Positions 55,030 to 64,000 of a stretch of DNA of 64,000 bases are shown piece by piece; position 1 is the first letter of the stretch; each line of letters starts with the position of its first letter. Source of the stretch: Nitrospira sp. CR1.2 (lineage in GTDB: Bacteria; Nitrospirota; Nitrospiria; Nitrospirales; Nitrospiraceae). The notes beneath the pieces were generated by a model that ran no database searches, had not been told where the DNA came from, and worked only from the letters and a program-made list of their open reading frames with translations. The DNA lies in contig WIAG01000001.1 of NCBI GenBank assembly GCA_014055495.1, positions 121,614 to 185,613 of the forward strand. Direction: 5' to 3'. Made by a program: the position numbers and the translations under genes.

Positions 55030-56097
55030 ATGACGATGATTTCCCACTCCAAACCTGTCCTGGGGCACGAAGAGATTCGTGCCGCCACCGAGGTGCTGCG
55101 GTCGGGCCACATCACCGAAGGCCCGGTGGTGGCGCAGTTTGAGCGGGGCATGGCCGCCTATATCGGTCTGCATGGTGGAGTGGCCGTCAGTTCAGGCACG
55201 GTGGCGCTGGAACTGGCCCTTCGCGCCTTGGGCGTCGGACACGGCGACAACGTTATTCTCCCCAGTTATGTGTGCTCGGCTCCCTGGTTGGCGGTGCAGC
55301 GTGTCGGCGCGCAGGCAAGAATCGTCGACATCGACCCGACGACCTACAATCTCGACCCACAGAAGGTCCGCAAAGCTCGCACACCCAGGACTCGTGCCGT
55401 GATCGTCCCGCATCTGTTCGGCTTGCCTGCGGACCTGACGAGTTTGCAGTCGCTGGGTATCCCGCTGATCGAAGATTGCGCCCAGACCCTCGGTGCGATG
55501 GAGCAGGGGCGTGCGGTCGGCACTGTTGGGTTGCTGACGGTCTGCTCGTTTTACGCCACCAAATTGCTCTGCACCGGGGAAGGAGGTATGGTCCTCTCCG
55601 ACGATGAGGCCTTGCTCGAACGGGTCCGCGAGCTTCGGGAGTATGATCAGGCGCCCTCGCTCAATGCCGCCGCGTCCAATTGCAAGATGACAGACCTCCA
55701 AGCCGCGATCGGTGTCGCTCAACTGAATCAGCTCGGGGAGTTTCTGGAGAAGCGTGCGTCGCTGGCCGCAGTGTATCGGGAGCAGCTTCCGGAAGACTTG
55801 TTCACACCCCCGAGGGTTCCGGCTGGGCGGACGCATGTCTACTATCGGTTCGTCGTGCGCCTTCCAAAGGGGCTTCAGTCGGCTGATGACTTTGCCGCCT
55901 ACCTGTCGCGTGTGGCACATCGCGGAGTCCATTGCCGCAAACCTGTATTCCGTCCACTGCATCGATATCTGGAATTGACGGATTTCCCCGGCAGTGATGA
56001 AGTCGATGCCGCCGCCATTTCTCTGCCGATTCATCCCTCACTCAACGAAGATGCGGTAAGACAAGTTGCCCTGATTCTTCACGAGGAACTCCGCTGA
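55030..56097 (+). CDS. DegT/DnrJ/EryC1/StrS aminotransferase
   Basis: 355 residues. VSSGTVALELALRALG is the phosphate-binding region, LIEDCAQTLGA carries the aspartate that holds the pyridine nitrogen, and SFYATKLLCTGEGGMV contains the pyridoxal lysine. The usual RRPLxxxxxY surroundings are replaced by LREYDQAPS. Such enzymes make amino sugars for glycans. Near a glycosyltransferase but 164 bp apart. Confidence 0.92.
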   Translation: MTMISHSKPVLGHEEIRAATEVLRSGHITEGPVVAQFERGMAAYIGLHGGVAVSSGTVALELALRALGVGHGDNVILPSYVCSAPWLAVQRVGAQARIVDIDPTTYNLDPQKVRKARTPRTRAVIVPHLFGLPADLTSLQSLGIPLIEDCAQTLGAMEQGRAVGTVGLLTVCSFYATKLLCTGEGGMVLSDDEALLERVRELREYDQAPSLNAAASNCKMTDLQAAIGVAQLNQLGEFLEKRASLAAVYREQLPEDLFTPPRVPAGRTHVYYRFVVRLPKGLQSADDFAAYLSRVAHRGVHCRKPVFRPLHRYLELTDFPGSDEVDAAAISLPIHPSLNEDAVRQVALILHEELR

Positions 56098-56263
56098 GTC
56101 GAGCCGGCCTGTGGCTGTCGGGAGACCAGCCTCGGGTTGAACCGACCGGGCGCTTCTGTTCTTGACCCCCGCCGATCTGATCGGCATGATGCGCTGAGGG
56201 TGGGAGGAAGACCGTGTGAAGGCGGCGTCGGTTTCTCCCTCCGTGAGATTGGAGATCCCATTC

Positions 56264-57310
56264 ATGGTGCCGACAGTCGAGTGGAAAGACGGTGCAGTGC
56301 GTGTGTTGGATCAGAGTCGACTTCCCGCAGCCGTCGAGTTTCTCGACTGCCGGGATTACCGGGCGGTTGCCCAAGCCATTCGCGAGTTGAAAGTGCGGGG
56401 CGCGCCGGCCATCGGTGTGACGGCCGCGATGGGGGTGGCTCTCGGCGCGCAAGGGGTGGCATCGTCCGACTACGATTCGTTCGCCACAGCGGTTGGTGAG
56501 ATTTGTGACCATTTGGCTGCCGCACGTCCCACCGCAGTCAATCTGTTTTGGGCCATTGCGCGTATGAAGCAGAAGGTGGCGGCACTGAAGCCTCAACCGA
56601 TTCCGCAGATCAAAGCCGAACTGATCCGTGAATCCCAGGCGATCCTGGACGAAGACATCGCGTTATGCAGAGCCATGGGCACACATGGGGCTCAGGTGAT
56701 CGGCGACGGTCAGACAGTGCTCACGCATTGCAATGCCGGTGCGTTGGCGACGGCCGGGTATGGGACGGCGCTGGGTGTGATTCGTGCTGCCTGGGAGCAG
56801 GGTAAGAGGATTCAGGTGATTGCCGACGAAACCAGGCCCGTGCTCCAGGGCGCACGGTTGACCGCCTGGGAGCTCATGCAAGACAAGATTCCCGTGACAC
56901 TGATCACCGACAATATGGCCGGCAGCCTGATGCGGCAGGGGAAGATTCAGGTCTGTGTGGTCGGGGCCGATCGTATCGCTGCGAACGGCGATGTCGCCAA
57001 CAAGATCGGCACGTACTCCGTTGCCGTCCTGGCACGGGCGCACGGGATTCCGTTTTATGTCGCCGCACCGTACAGCACGATCGATCTGGCCACTAGGACC
57101 GGCGCCGATATTCCCATTGAAGAACGGAGTCCGGTGGAAGTGACGTCCATCCACGGCAGCCATCCTGTCGCGCCGACCGGCGTGGCCGTCTACAACCCGG
57201 CGTTCGACGTGACTCCGGCCGAATTCATCACCGGAATCATCACCGAGCGAGGTATCTTCACGCCTGGGGAGCTTGCTGGTGCGTTCGGGGCGGAGCGGGT
57301 CGGAGGGTAA
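56264..57310 (+). CDS. mtnA: S-methyl-5-thioribose-1-phosphate isomerase
   Basis: 348 residues. [20 protein letters not shown] is the family start, [33 protein letters not shown] (with the catalytic Cys) and [18 protein letters not shown] (catalytic Asp) follow. It is part of methionine salvage; no other mtn genes are in the window. I chose the ATG at 56264 with GGAGAT upstream over a GTG at 56216. Confidence 0.95.
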   Translation: MVPTVEWKDGAVRVLDQSRLPAAVEFLDCRDYRAVAQAIRELKVRGAPAIGVTAAMGVALGAQGVASSDYDSFATAVGEICDHLAAARPTAVNLFWAIARMKQKVAALKPQPIPQIKAELIRESQAILDEDIALCRAMGTHGAQVIGDGQTVLTHCNAGALATAGYGTALGVIRAAWEQGKRIQVIADETRPVLQGARLTAWELMQDKIPVTLITDNMAGSLMRQGKIQVCVVGADRIAANGDVANKIGTYSVAVLARAHGIPFYVAAPYSTIDLATRTGADIPIEERSPVEVTSIHGSHPVAPTGVAVYNPAFDVTPAEFITGIITERGIFTPGELAGAFGAERVGG

Positions 57311-57399
57311 TCCGGCTCTTCGCGTGATGCCTCGTGCCTCTGGTCACACGGCAGCCTCGTCGGCCTCCGGCCAACAGAACACTCTCAGAGTCCTTTATC

Positions 57400-57429
57400 T
57401 TGCCAGCACTTCCGGCGCTTCTTTATAAT
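57400..57429 (+). promoter_or_regulatory. sigma70 promoter of ndk
   Basis: TTGCCA (57400-57405), 18-bp spacer, perfect TATAAT (57424-57429), 62 bp before the ndk start. Confidence 0.68.
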
Positions 57430-57491
57430 GCCGCCAGCGTGTCTTGAACACTATTGTTGCGATCTTTTCTAGCGAAGGAGCCTGTCGATCC

Positions 57492-57911
57492 ATGAGTGAA
57501 CGTACCCTTGCCATCATTAAGCCTGACGCCGTGAAGAAGAATGCCATCGGCGACATTATCAATCGCTACGAGAAGGCGGGGTTAAAGCCGGTCGCCATGC
57601 GCCTGATGCATCTGTCCAAGACGACGGCCCAAGGCTTCTACGCGGTGCATAAGGCGCGTCCGTTCTTCGACAGCCTCTGTACATTCATGTCGTCCGGACC
57701 CTGTGTCGTGCTGGTGCTGGAGGGGGATAACGCCGTGAAAAAAAATCGCGAACTGATGGGGGCGACCGATCCGGCCAAGGCGGAGAATGGCACCATCCGG
57801 GCGGCGCATGGGGCGAACATTGAATTCAACGCGGTTCATGGGTCTGACGCGCCGGAGACGGCCAAGTTCGAAATCGGGTACTTCTTCCCCGAAATGGAGT
57901 TGGTCGGGTAG
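57492..57911 (+). CDS. ndk: nucleoside diphosphate kinase
   Basis: 139 residues, standard length. [20 protein letters not shown] opens, [15 protein letters not shown] and [16 protein letters not shown] surround the catalytic histidine. It balances nucleoside triphosphates. The ATG at 57492 follows GAAGGAG. An upstream frame to 57444 is not needed. Confidence 0.97.
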   Translation: MSERTLAIIKPDAVKKNAIGDIINRYEKAGLKPVAMRLMHLSKTTAQGFYAVHKARPFFDSLCTFMSSGPCVVLVLEGDNAVKKNRELMGATDPAKAENGTIRAAHGANIEFNAVHGSDAPETAKFEIGYFFPEMELVG

Positions 57912-57960
57912 GCGCACATTGAGCGCGGATTTTTTTGGCCTGCTCAGTGCTCGGCGGCCC

Positions 57961-59469
57961 ATGAAGGGCCGCCGGGCTCTGTCGTCTGTCCTTGGGGTCT
58001 CCCTCCTCGTCGCTGTCGTGGCCGGTTGTGCCGGCGCACCGACCGTTCCAGTTGCAACGCCGACCGAGAATCCCTCCGTGGAGGCGGAGACGCGTCTCTG
58101 GTATCACGCGACCACCGCGTTTTCCGACGGCCGCTACTCCGCCGCGATCCACCTGTATGAGCGCTACCTGACGACCTATCCGAAATCCCGGCGCGCGAAT
58201 GAAGCCCATTGGGAATTGGGGCAGTCGTATGAACAGATGGGGGAAGTGACGGGAGCGCTGAAAGAGTACCGGATATTGGCTGGGCCGGAAGGCGCCCCGG
58301 TTCCCACACAGAACGCCTATGCGGAGCGCGCGCTGCATCGTATCGAGGCGCTGCGGAATCAATCGACCGTGCCGGCCGGCGCCCGGTCCGGTCATACGGC
58401 GCTGTATGTGTCGTTCAGCAATTTGCCTCCCATGGCTCAAGTGGAGTCCTGGATCCGGCAGCTGAGCGCCCAGGGGGTCAGCGCCATTCTCGTGGATGCC
58501 AGTTTAGAATCGTCGTTTACCAGGCCACCGTCTCCTACCGCTGCTCCCACCAGCACCCCGTTGCCGACCCTCCCGGCGGGCGCGTTGTTCTCGACGTCGC
58601 AAGGCCCGGTGATGACCGACTGGTTCAGCGTGCTGGTGCCTCAGGCGCATGAGCTTGGCATCTCCGTCTTTGCCGTGCTCGATCTGTTCCACGCGCCCTT
58701 GTCGGACCACCGTCAAGAATCTCGGATGTTGCTGTACGATCCGACCAGGCGCAAGGTGCATCCCTGGACGCAGTTTGATCTCCTCGCCCCGCCGGTGCAG
58801 CAGCAACTGGCGCAGCTGCTGGCCGACCTGCTCAGGAGCGGGGTCGATGGGATGGTGTTTCGGGCGCGGGCGGAAAACAGTTTTGCCTACGAGGTGAGTG
58901 ACGGGGTCTTGCGCCAGTTTGAAACCCAGGTGCGCCAGCCGTCATCGGAAGTTGCGCAGGCCCTTCGTGAGCGGCTGACCGTGCGCCAGGATGCGGGGGC
59001 GCTGGCCTCGGACAAGACGCTCTGGCGATGGGTGGGCTGGAAGGCTCGTCAAGAACTCGATGTGCTGGCCAAGCTGAAAAAGTACGTGCAGAAGGCGGTT
59101 CCGCGGTTGCGCATGGTGCTGGAGATTCACCCAGAGGCCCTGTCGAATCCGACCTCGGCCTTGGTGAACTATGGCGAAGACGCCGCCGAAGCCCGCCGCC
59201 GGGGGTTTGATTTATTGTTGGGGGGGCCGTCTCGCGAGGCCTCGGATGTGCGAACGTTCGGGGGAGCGTTCAAGGGCTGGAGTCGCGATGTGATTCAATC
59301 GGAGAAAGGGGAACCGCAAACCCTTCCGCAAGGCTGGGTGTTACTGCGGACACCGGCCGAGCACGGCGGCGGAATGTTCACGGGGCTGGCTCAGCAGGCG
59401 GATGAATTGCGGACGCCGGATATTCGCCATCTGGTGTTTGTGCCGGACGCGCCGCCCGCGATTCCTTGA
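57961..59469 (+). CDS. lipoprotein with TPR-like and PgaB-like regions
   Basis: 502 residues. The signal ends in the lipobox LVAVVAGCAG. Residues about 40-125 look like BamD/YbgF-type TPR repeats: WYHATTAFSDGRYSAAIHLYERYLTTYPKSRRANEAHWELGQ. After a linker, ALYVSFSNLPPMAQVESWIRQL, GALFSTSQGPVMTDWFSVLVPQAHELGISVFAVLDL resembles the C-terminal glycosidase-like domain of PgaB (exopolysaccharide processing). That resemblance is weak and from memory. The start at 57961 follows the ndk stop by 49 bp. A secreted glycan-handling role is an inference. Confidence 0.6.
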   Translation: MKGRRALSSVLGVSLLVAVVAGCAGAPTVPVATPTENPSVEAETRLWYHATTAFSDGRYSAAIHLYERYLTTYPKSRRANEAHWELGQSYEQMGEVTGALKEYRILAGPEGAPVPTQNAYAERALHRIEALRNQSTVPAGARSGHTALYVSFSNLPPMAQVESWIRQLSAQGVSAILVDASLESSFTRPPSPTAAPTSTPLPTLPAGALFSTSQGPVMTDWFSVLVPQAHELGISVFAVLDLFHAPLSDHRQESRMLLYDPTRRKVHPWTQFDLLAPPVQQQLAQLLADLLRSGVDGMVFRARAENSFAYEVSDGVLRQFETQVRQPSSEVAQALRERLTVRQDAGALASDKTLWRWVGWKARQELDVLAKLKKYVQKAVPRLRMVLEIHPEALSNPTSALVNYGEDAAEARRRGFDLLLGGPSREASDVRTFGGAFKGWSRDVIQSEKGEPQTLPQGWVLLRTPAEHGGGMFTGLAQQADELRTPDIRHLVFVPDAPPAIP

Positions 59470-59494
59470 CAAAGAATTTCTTAGCTTTTACGAT
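59466..59494 (+). promoter_or_regulatory. sigma70 promoter of gcvH
   Basis: TTGACA (59466-59471) overlaps the lipoprotein stop codon; 17-bp spacer, TACGAT (59489-59494). It lies 72 bp before gcvH. Confidence 0.62.
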
Positions 59495-59565
59495 CGCGCC
59501 ACCGCTATCCGGTGCGCGTTTTATTCACGTAGGTCGCGAGACAGGCGGCCGCCAAGAGGAGTCTC

Positions 59566-59952
59566 ATGATACCGTTTAATCTTCGTTATCACCAGGAACA
59601 CGAGTGGGTTCGCGCTGAGGGGCAGCAGGCGACGGTCGGCATCAGTCATTTTGCGCAGGATGCGTTGGGCGACATCGTCTTTATCGATCTTCCCAAGGTG
59701 GGCGCCAAGGTGACGGCCGGCCAACAGATCGGCGAAGTCGAGTCCACCAAGACGACATCGACGATCTACACGCCGGTGAGCGGGACTATTGCCAAGATCA
59801 ATGCCGATCTCAAAGATCACCCTGAAGTTGTGAACTCCGATCCGTACGGCAAGGGATGGATGGCGGTGATCGACCTCACGGCTCCGGCCGAAGTGGAACA
59901 ACTCATGACCGCGGCACAGTACGAAACCTTCTTGAGCCAACAGAAGCACTAG
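59566..59952 (+). CDS. gcvH: glycine cleavage system H protein
   Basis: 128 residues. YHQEHEWVRAEGQQATVGIS opens, GDIVFIDLPKVG follows, and the lipoylated lysine is in EVESTKTTSTIYTPVSG (usual form ESVKAASD). GWMAVIDL closes. It shuttles the aminomethyl group on lipoate. gcvT and gcvP are not next to it; its partner here is the dihydrolipoyl dehydrogenase gene 95 bp downstream. Confidence 0.96.
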   Translation: MIPFNLRYHQEHEWVRAEGQQATVGISHFAQDALGDIVFIDLPKVGAKVTAGQQIGEVESTKTTSTIYTPVSGTIAKINADLKDHPEVVNSDPYGKGWMAVIDLTAPAEVEQLMTAAQYETFLSQQKH

Positions 59953-60046
59953 CCCGTGCCGATCCCGCAAGATCCTACATCGGTCGAGGCCGTGTCACGA
60001 TCCAAGAGTTATTGACGGAGCCAGTATCTCCGAGCAGTGGATGCAT

Positions 60047-61471
60047 ATGAAACACCTCGTCATTCTAGGCGCCGGTCCAGGTGGGTATGTGGCGGCGATT
60101 CGTGCCGCTCAGTTGGGCGCGCGTGTGACCGTGATCGAACATCAGGCCCTCGGCGGCGTGTGTTTGAACTGGGGCTGTATCCCGAGCAAGGCCCTGCTGT
60201 CGGTCGTGGAACTGGGCGACAAGGCCAAGAAGGCCAAGGATTTCGGGCTCGTGCTCCAGGGCGCTGTGTCTTATGATCCTGCGGTGATGGTCGCGCGCAA
60301 AAACAAAGTCGTCTCCACTCTCGTCAAAGGCATCGCCACCCTGTTCAGGACCTGGAACATCGAACATGTGGAAGGTCGGGGTGAGTTGTTGGATGCGCAG
60401 ACCATCCGCGTCACCAAGTCGGATGGGACCACCACGCAGGTCGCCGCCGATGGGGTCATCATCGCGACCGGTTCTTCCTGGCCGAACTTGCCGCTCTTTC
60501 CGATCGATGGAACCCAGATCATCACCAGCAAACAGGCGCTGGATCTCGCGCGTGTTCCTGCGAGCCTACTCATTGTGGGCGGCGGGGTCGAAGGCTGTGA
60601 GTTCGCCTCCCTCTACAGCGGACTGGGGACGCAGGTTACTTTAGTGGAACTGGTTCCGCGGGTACTGCCCCTGGAGGATGAAGAGATCAGCCAGCTGACG
60701 GAGCGCGAGCTCAAGAAGCGGGGCGTAGATATCCGGACGGGTGTAACGGTGGAGAACATCGTCAGGCAGCCGGATGTGGTCACCGCCCATCTTCGGGACG
60801 GGTTCTCACTCAATGTCGAGCAGGTGCTGGTCTCTGTGGGGCGCGGGTTCAATTCGCGCGGGATCGGGCTGGAACAGGCCGGGGTGCAGGTCGGGGCGCG
60901 CGGCGAAATCCTCGTCAATGAACGGATGGAAACGAATGTTCCCGGGGTGTATGCCATCGGCGATGTCGTCGGGAAGGCCATGCTCGCGCATGTCGCCTCG
61001 CAACAGGGCAAAGTGGCGGCAGAGAACTTTATGGGGCAGAGTCGCAGGATCGACTACGACGTCATCCCCACCGGCATCTTTACGTTACCTGAAATCGGGA
61101 GGGTTGGGCTGACGGAGCAGCAGGCTCGAGATCGCTGTGTGGCTAGTGGGCAGGATCCCCAGCAGGGTGTGAAAGTGGGACGCTTTCGCTATGGGGGATT
61201 GGGAAAGGCGCAGGCGACGGGAGATATTCAAGGATTGGTGAAGGTCGTGGCGGATGGAACAAGCGACCGGATTCTCGGTGTGCACATTCTCGGAGCGCAT
61301 GCCGCCGATCTCATCCATGAAGCGGCGCTGGCCATGCATGCCGGTGCGACCGTCACCCGTGTGGCGGAGATGGTTCATGCGCACCCCACGCTTGCCGAAG
61401 GGTTAATGGAGGCGATGGAAGATGTGCATGGGCATGCCATCCATCTCGCGAGGAAGGCGCCCTCGTCATGA
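60047..61471 (+). CDS. lpdA: dihydrolipoyl dehydrogenase
   Basis: 474 residues. FAD motif VILGAGPGGYVAAIRAAQLG, redox disulfide GGVCLNWGCIPSKAL (Cys39/44), second nucleotide motif LLIVGGGVEGCEFASLYSGLG, and the C-terminal HAHPTLAEGLMEA with the catalytic histidine. It reoxidises lipoyl groups such as that on GcvH. An ATG at 60041 would add two residues. Its stop overlaps the comEA-like start. Confidence 0.96.
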   Translation: MKHLVILGAGPGGYVAAIRAAQLGARVTVIEHQALGGVCLNWGCIPSKALLSVVELGDKAKKAKDFGLVLQGAVSYDPAVMVARKNKVVSTLVKGIATLFRTWNIEHVEGRGELLDAQTIRVTKSDGTTTQVAADGVIIATGSSWPNLPLFPIDGTQIITSKQALDLARVPASLLIVGGGVEGCEFASLYSGLGTQVTLVELVPRVLPLEDEEISQLTERELKKRGVDIRTGVTVENIVRQPDVVTAHLRDGFSLNVEQVLVSVGRGFNSRGIGLEQAGVQVGARGEILVNERMETNVPGVYAIGDVVGKAMLAHVASQQGKVAAENFMGQSRRIDYDVIPTGIFTLPEIGRVGLTEQQARDRCVASGQDPQQGVKVGRFRYGGLGKAQATGDIQGLVKVVADGTSDRILGVHILGAHAADLIHEAALAMHAGATVTRVAEMVHAHPTLAEGLMEAMEDVHGHAIHLARKAPSS

Positions 61472-62013
61472 TGCAGTCACTCCTCATCAAACTGGCGATG
61501 CTGGCCGTCACGCTGGGGTCGTTGCTCTGGATCGCCTCGGTGTCGCCGGTTACGAAGGTGATGCCGCAGCAGGCGCACCAGCCTTCCATGGTCCCCGTGA
61601 CGACGGCCTCTTCGAAACAGATGGGGCACGTGGAGGCGGTACCAAGGCTGCCGGCCGTTCAATCAGACCAGCCGGCTAGTCCGTTGGTTAGGCCCGCGGC
61701 AAAGCCGGTTGAGGTCATCGAGCGTTCGGTGGGACAGGAGACGGCTTCCGCCGATCCACGCCAGGCCGATCGGGGGGCGGTTCGACAGATCGACCTCAAT
61801 CAGGCCACGGTTGCCGATTTGGAAGCCTTGCCGGGCATCGGTCCCAAGTTGGCTCAACGCGTGATTGCCCACCGAGATGCACGCGGTCCCTTTCACAGCG
61901 TGGATGACCTTCGGCAGGTGAGGGGGATCGGCCGTAAGAAATTCGATCGCCTTCGTCCTCACGTCCTCGTGACCAACACGCGATCTTTGGCTCGACATAA
62001 AGGAACCCTGTGA
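61468..62013 (+). CDS. comEA: ComEA-like helix-hairpin-helix DNA-binding protein
   Basis: 181 residues. An N-terminal signal/anchor (about 5-25) and a Pro/Gln-rich linker lead to two helix-hairpin-helix units: [29 protein letters not shown] and [21 protein letters not shown]. It binds incoming DNA at the membrane and hands it to ComEC. ATGA overlap with lpdA and overlap with the tyrS start show tight packing. Confidence 0.9.
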   Translation: MMQSLLIKLAMLAVTLGSLLWIASVSPVTKVMPQQAHQPSMVPVTTASSKQMGHVEAVPRLPAVQSDQPASPLVRPAAKPVEVIERSVGQETASADPRQADRGAVRQIDLNQATVADLEALPGIGPKLAQRVIAHRDARGPFHSVDDLRQVRGIGRKKFDRLRPHVLVTNTRSLARHKGTL

Positions 62014-63251
62014 CTCCCATTGCGCAGCAACTGGACCTTATTCTTCGAGGTATTGTTGAGGTTATCCAGCCAAACGAGCTGGAATCAAAGCTCACTCGAT
62101 CCATCAAGGAGAACCGCCCCCTCCGCGTCAAGGCGGGGTTCGACCCCACAGCGCCGGACCTCCACCTCGGCCATACGGTTCTGATTCACAAGCTCAAGCA
62201 TTTCCAAGACCTCGGGCATCAGGTCATCTTTCTCATCGGCGATTTTACCGGCATGATCGGGGATCCGACGGGACGGTCCGAGACCCGCGTCGCGCTGTCC
62301 AAGGAGAAAGTGCTCGAGAATGCCAAAACCTACGAGCGCCAGATTTTTAAAATTCTGGACCCACAGAACACGCAGGTCGAATTTAACAGCCGCTGGATGA
62401 GTGCCATGACGGCCGATGGGCTGATCGAATTGAGCGCCCATTACACGGTGGCCCGGATGTTGGAGCGTGAGGACTTTCACAAGCGGTACACGGAGGGAAC
62501 GGCCATCAGCATCCACGAGTTCATGTATCCCTTGATCCAGGGGTACGATTCCGTGGCGCTGAAGGCCGATATTGAATTGGGCGGCACGGATCAAAAGTTC
62601 AATCTCTTGATGGGGCGTGATCTGCAGCGGGACTACGGGCAGGAGGCGCAGGTGGTGATCACCATGCCGCTCCTGGAGGGGATTGACGGGGTCCGCAAGA
62701 TGAGCAAGAGCTTCGGCAACTACATCGCCTTGGAGGACAAACCCGCAGAGATGTTCGGCAAGTTGATGTCGATCAGCGATGTGCTGATGCATCGCTACTA
62801 TGAACTGTTGACGACTGAAGATTTGGAACGCGTGAAGACGGCTCACCCTATGGATGCCAAACAATCGCTGGCGGAGCTGATCGTGGCTCGTTACCACGGG
62901 GCTGAAGCGGGTCGTGAGGCCAGGGGCGCGTTTCAGCAGAAATTTCAGGCGCGTGAGTTTCCTGAGCAGCCAGACGCCCATGTGGTCTTGACGCCGTCCG
63001 ATGTGAAAGATGCGGGCGCCCCTTCGATCGGCCTGGTCGATTTGATTGCCAAGACCGGCTTGGTTCCGAGCAAAAGCGAAGCCCGGCGCCTGATCGTGCA
63101 AGGCGGGGTGGAGGTGGAAGAACAGAAGATAACGGATGCCAACGCCGTGGTTCCTCTGGCGGTCGGCTCCAGGCTCCATCTGCGCGTGGGGCGTCGGAAG
63201 TTTGCGGTGGCGGAGTATAAGAACGAAGCCGAGTGTGAGCCGTTGCCTTGA
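62010..63251 (+). CDS. tyrS: tyrosyl-tRNA synthetase
   Basis: 413 residues. The HIGH motif is [14 protein letters not shown] and the KMSKS motif [34 protein letters not shown] and [21 protein letters not shown] are typical. The C-terminal S4 domain ([19 protein letters not shown]) grips tRNA. It starts with GTG overlapping the ComEA-like stop. Confidence 0.97.
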   Translation: MTPIAQQLDLILRGIVEVIQPNELESKLTRSIKENRPLRVKAGFDPTAPDLHLGHTVLIHKLKHFQDLGHQVIFLIGDFTGMIGDPTGRSETRVALSKEKVLENAKTYERQIFKILDPQNTQVEFNSRWMSAMTADGLIELSAHYTVARMLEREDFHKRYTEGTAISIHEFMYPLIQGYDSVALKADIELGGTDQKFNLLMGRDLQRDYGQEAQVVITMPLLEGIDGVRKMSKSFGNYIALEDKPAEMFGKLMSISDVLMHRYYELLTTEDLERVKTAHPMDAKQSLAELIVARYHGAEAGREARGAFQQKFQAREFPEQPDAHVVLTPSDVKDAGAPSIGLVDLIAKTGLVPSKSEARRLIVQGGVEVEEQKITDANAVVPLAVGSRLHLRVGRRKFAVAEYKNEAECEPLP

Positions 63252-63297
63252 CTTAGCGCGAACGCCGGCGTAGGATTCGATCTCTTGTTCTCGCGGG

Positions 63298-63337
63298 GCG
63301 GGCGTAGCTCAGTGGTAGAGTCCTTGCTTCCCAAGCA
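63298..63337 (+). pseudogene. truncated tRNA-Gly (anticodon CCC)
   Basis: GCGGGCGTAGCTCAGTGGTAGAG is a perfect tRNA-Gly 5' half, followed by CCTTGC-TTCCCAA-GCA giving anticodon CCC. After GCA the sequence departs from any tRNA: no T-arm, no matching acceptor strand and no CCA follow. The break after the anticodon loop suggests an insertion or deletion boundary. Confidence 0.8.
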
Positions 63338-63339
63338 CT

Positions 63340-63800
63340 TCTGGTCACCATCCACAAGCCTTAATACATTCAAGGAAAAGCCGCTACTGGAGCGGGTTTG
63401 TTTTGAGTCTGATTGTCAGATTTGTTCAGGCCTCTTTAGTTGTAATCGGGCCTTTCTTGTTGTAGAGATGACACTCTATTGACACCAGCATTTTGGGTCC
63501 GATGGAGCATCAGCCGTCTAAGCCTTCTGATACCCCTTCACAAATTCTTCCTCCCAGAGAGCGGCGTTGTACTGTTCTGCTGGCTTCGTGTTGTTCAGTT
63601 AGAATGAGGCAAGTCTTGGCGTGTTTTGCTGTTTTTGGAACACGGCGGGAACACATAGGGTTAGTATCTAAAGTCATCGGTAATGCCATGCTGTAGTGGT
63701 AAGGTGAAAATCTCCCCATGAACCGAGGAGTTATCACAAGGGCGATCACGGTTGGCGCCTACATAATGCACGTTACCAGGAACTCCAGTGCGTCTGCCTC
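63340..63800. other. AT-richer gap beyond truncated tRNA
   Basis: About 460 bases without a credible gene and with lower GC than the preceding operon. A weak CCGCT-ACTGG-AGCGG hairpin with TTTGTTTT (about 63381-63403) could be the terminator of the former tRNA. Short frames here lack start signals. It may be the edge of an acquired segment. Confidence 0.4.
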
Positions 63801-63807
63801 CTGCGAT

Positions 63808-64000
63808 CTAGTTCTTATCGCCGTGTTCACTTAATTTCTCTGGTGAAGACTTCAGATGCAATTCTCCTCGGCCGCTGTCGAGGGTAATCTGATACGCCCC
63901 GAGAAAGCTCAATCCCAAGAGCCCGTCAACCGTAAATGGGAGATCGGGAAGGTCGTGGATTAAGACCTGGCTATTCCTGAGCTCTGCCCCGCCGATGCGA
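63808..64000 (-). CDS. retropepsin-like aspartic protease, C-terminal end (partial)
   Basis: The minus frame is open from the window edge to a TAG at 63808-63810. It encodes about 64 residues: VLIHDLPDLPFTVDGLLGLSFLGAYQITLDSGRGELHL. The DGLLGLxFL...ITLD stretch is the C-terminal hallmark of TIGR02281/gag-type bacterial aspartic proteases (the second ILG-like motif). The catalytic DTG would lie outside the window. Likely periplasmic or membrane anchored. Confidence 0.7.
   Translation of the reverse strand, partial: RIGGAELRNSQVLIHDLPDLPFTVDGLLGLSFLGAYQITLDSGRGELHLKSSPEKLSEHGDKN

Noticed and set aside
63518..63600. A short minus-strand peptide AEQYNAALWEEEFVKGYQKA resembling the tail of a protein
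   Set aside because: A stop codon lies directly before it, so only about 24 codons are open. Too short to call a gene or transposase remnant.

Overview
The window is bacterial, gene-dense and fairly GC-rich. It is most likely a chromosome segment of a Nitrospira-type bacterium (phylum Nitrospirota). I infer this from the remembered gene order ccsA-hemA-hemC-cobA/hemD-CBS-hemB-ribF-tilS-hpt-ftsH-folP-glmM-comEC, from the strong haem, siroheme, cytochrome c and molybdopterin content, and from the tandem B12-binding radical SAM genes. No 16S rRNA is present, so the assignment rests on synteny and gene content and was not measured.

Region by region. (1) 0.5-5.5 kb: an AraC-type regulator is divergent from a SAM methyltransferase across a well-formed AraC-style operator. 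A secreted beta-propeller protein follows, then a small operon (thioredoxin-fold protein, two tiny Cys-rich proteins, a possible 30-residue membrane peptide) behind a sigma70 promoter covered by a Fur/PerR-like palindrome. (2) 5.5-8.6 kb is a genomic scar. A truncated dicarboxylate symporter, an IS3-type element with intact inverted repeats but no orfA, a truncated Mrr-type nuclease and a RelE/ParE toxin-antitoxin pair bounded by about 70-bp direct repeats lie side by side. (3) 8.7-14.7 kb holds three radical SAM genes. The first two are tandem B12-binding paralogues with CX4CX2C spacing, and a degenerate J-domain gene is divergent from the third. (4) 12.7-19.9 kb carries about ten copies of a ~120-bp hairpin repeat family, mostly placed a few bases after stop codons of unrelated genes (PhzF-like, zinc alcohol dehydrogenase-like, CBS protein, MoaB, ferredoxin). 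It also holds an AT-richer YceK/ankyrin lipoprotein gene.

(5) 20-37 kb is core genome: a Rieske protein, an HNH nuclease, a lone CcmI C-terminal domain, siroheme synthase, DUF4403 protein, the rpsB-tsf-pyrH-frr-alr operon, argC-argJ, rplM-rpsI behind two DUF151 nucleases, a YggX-like protein, tRNA-Leu(CAA), an orphan secreted protein with its own promoter and terminator, tusA and rsmI. (6) 37-53 kb is one long plus-strand run from ccsA and the haem genes through ribF, tilS, hpt, ftsH, folP and glmM to comEC. (7) 53-63 kb holds a glycosyltransferase, a DegT aminotransferase, mtnA, ndk, a TPR lipoprotein, gcvH-lpdA, comEA and tyrS. The window ends in a tRNA-Gly(CCC) that breaks off after the anticodon loop, an AT-richer stretch, and the C-terminal end of a retropepsin-like protease.

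How the genes work together: glutamyl-tRNA reductase (HemA), HemB, HemC, the CobA/HemD fusion and the precorrin-2 dehydrogenase cover most of the route from glutamyl-tRNA to uroporphyrinogen III and siroheme. CcsA and the CcmI-type domain point to cytochrome c maturation, and MoaB to molybdopterin. This fits a respiratory lifestyle rich in haem and molybdenum enzymes. The least explained material is the hairpin-repeat family, the Fur-box small-protein operon and the radical SAM cluster.
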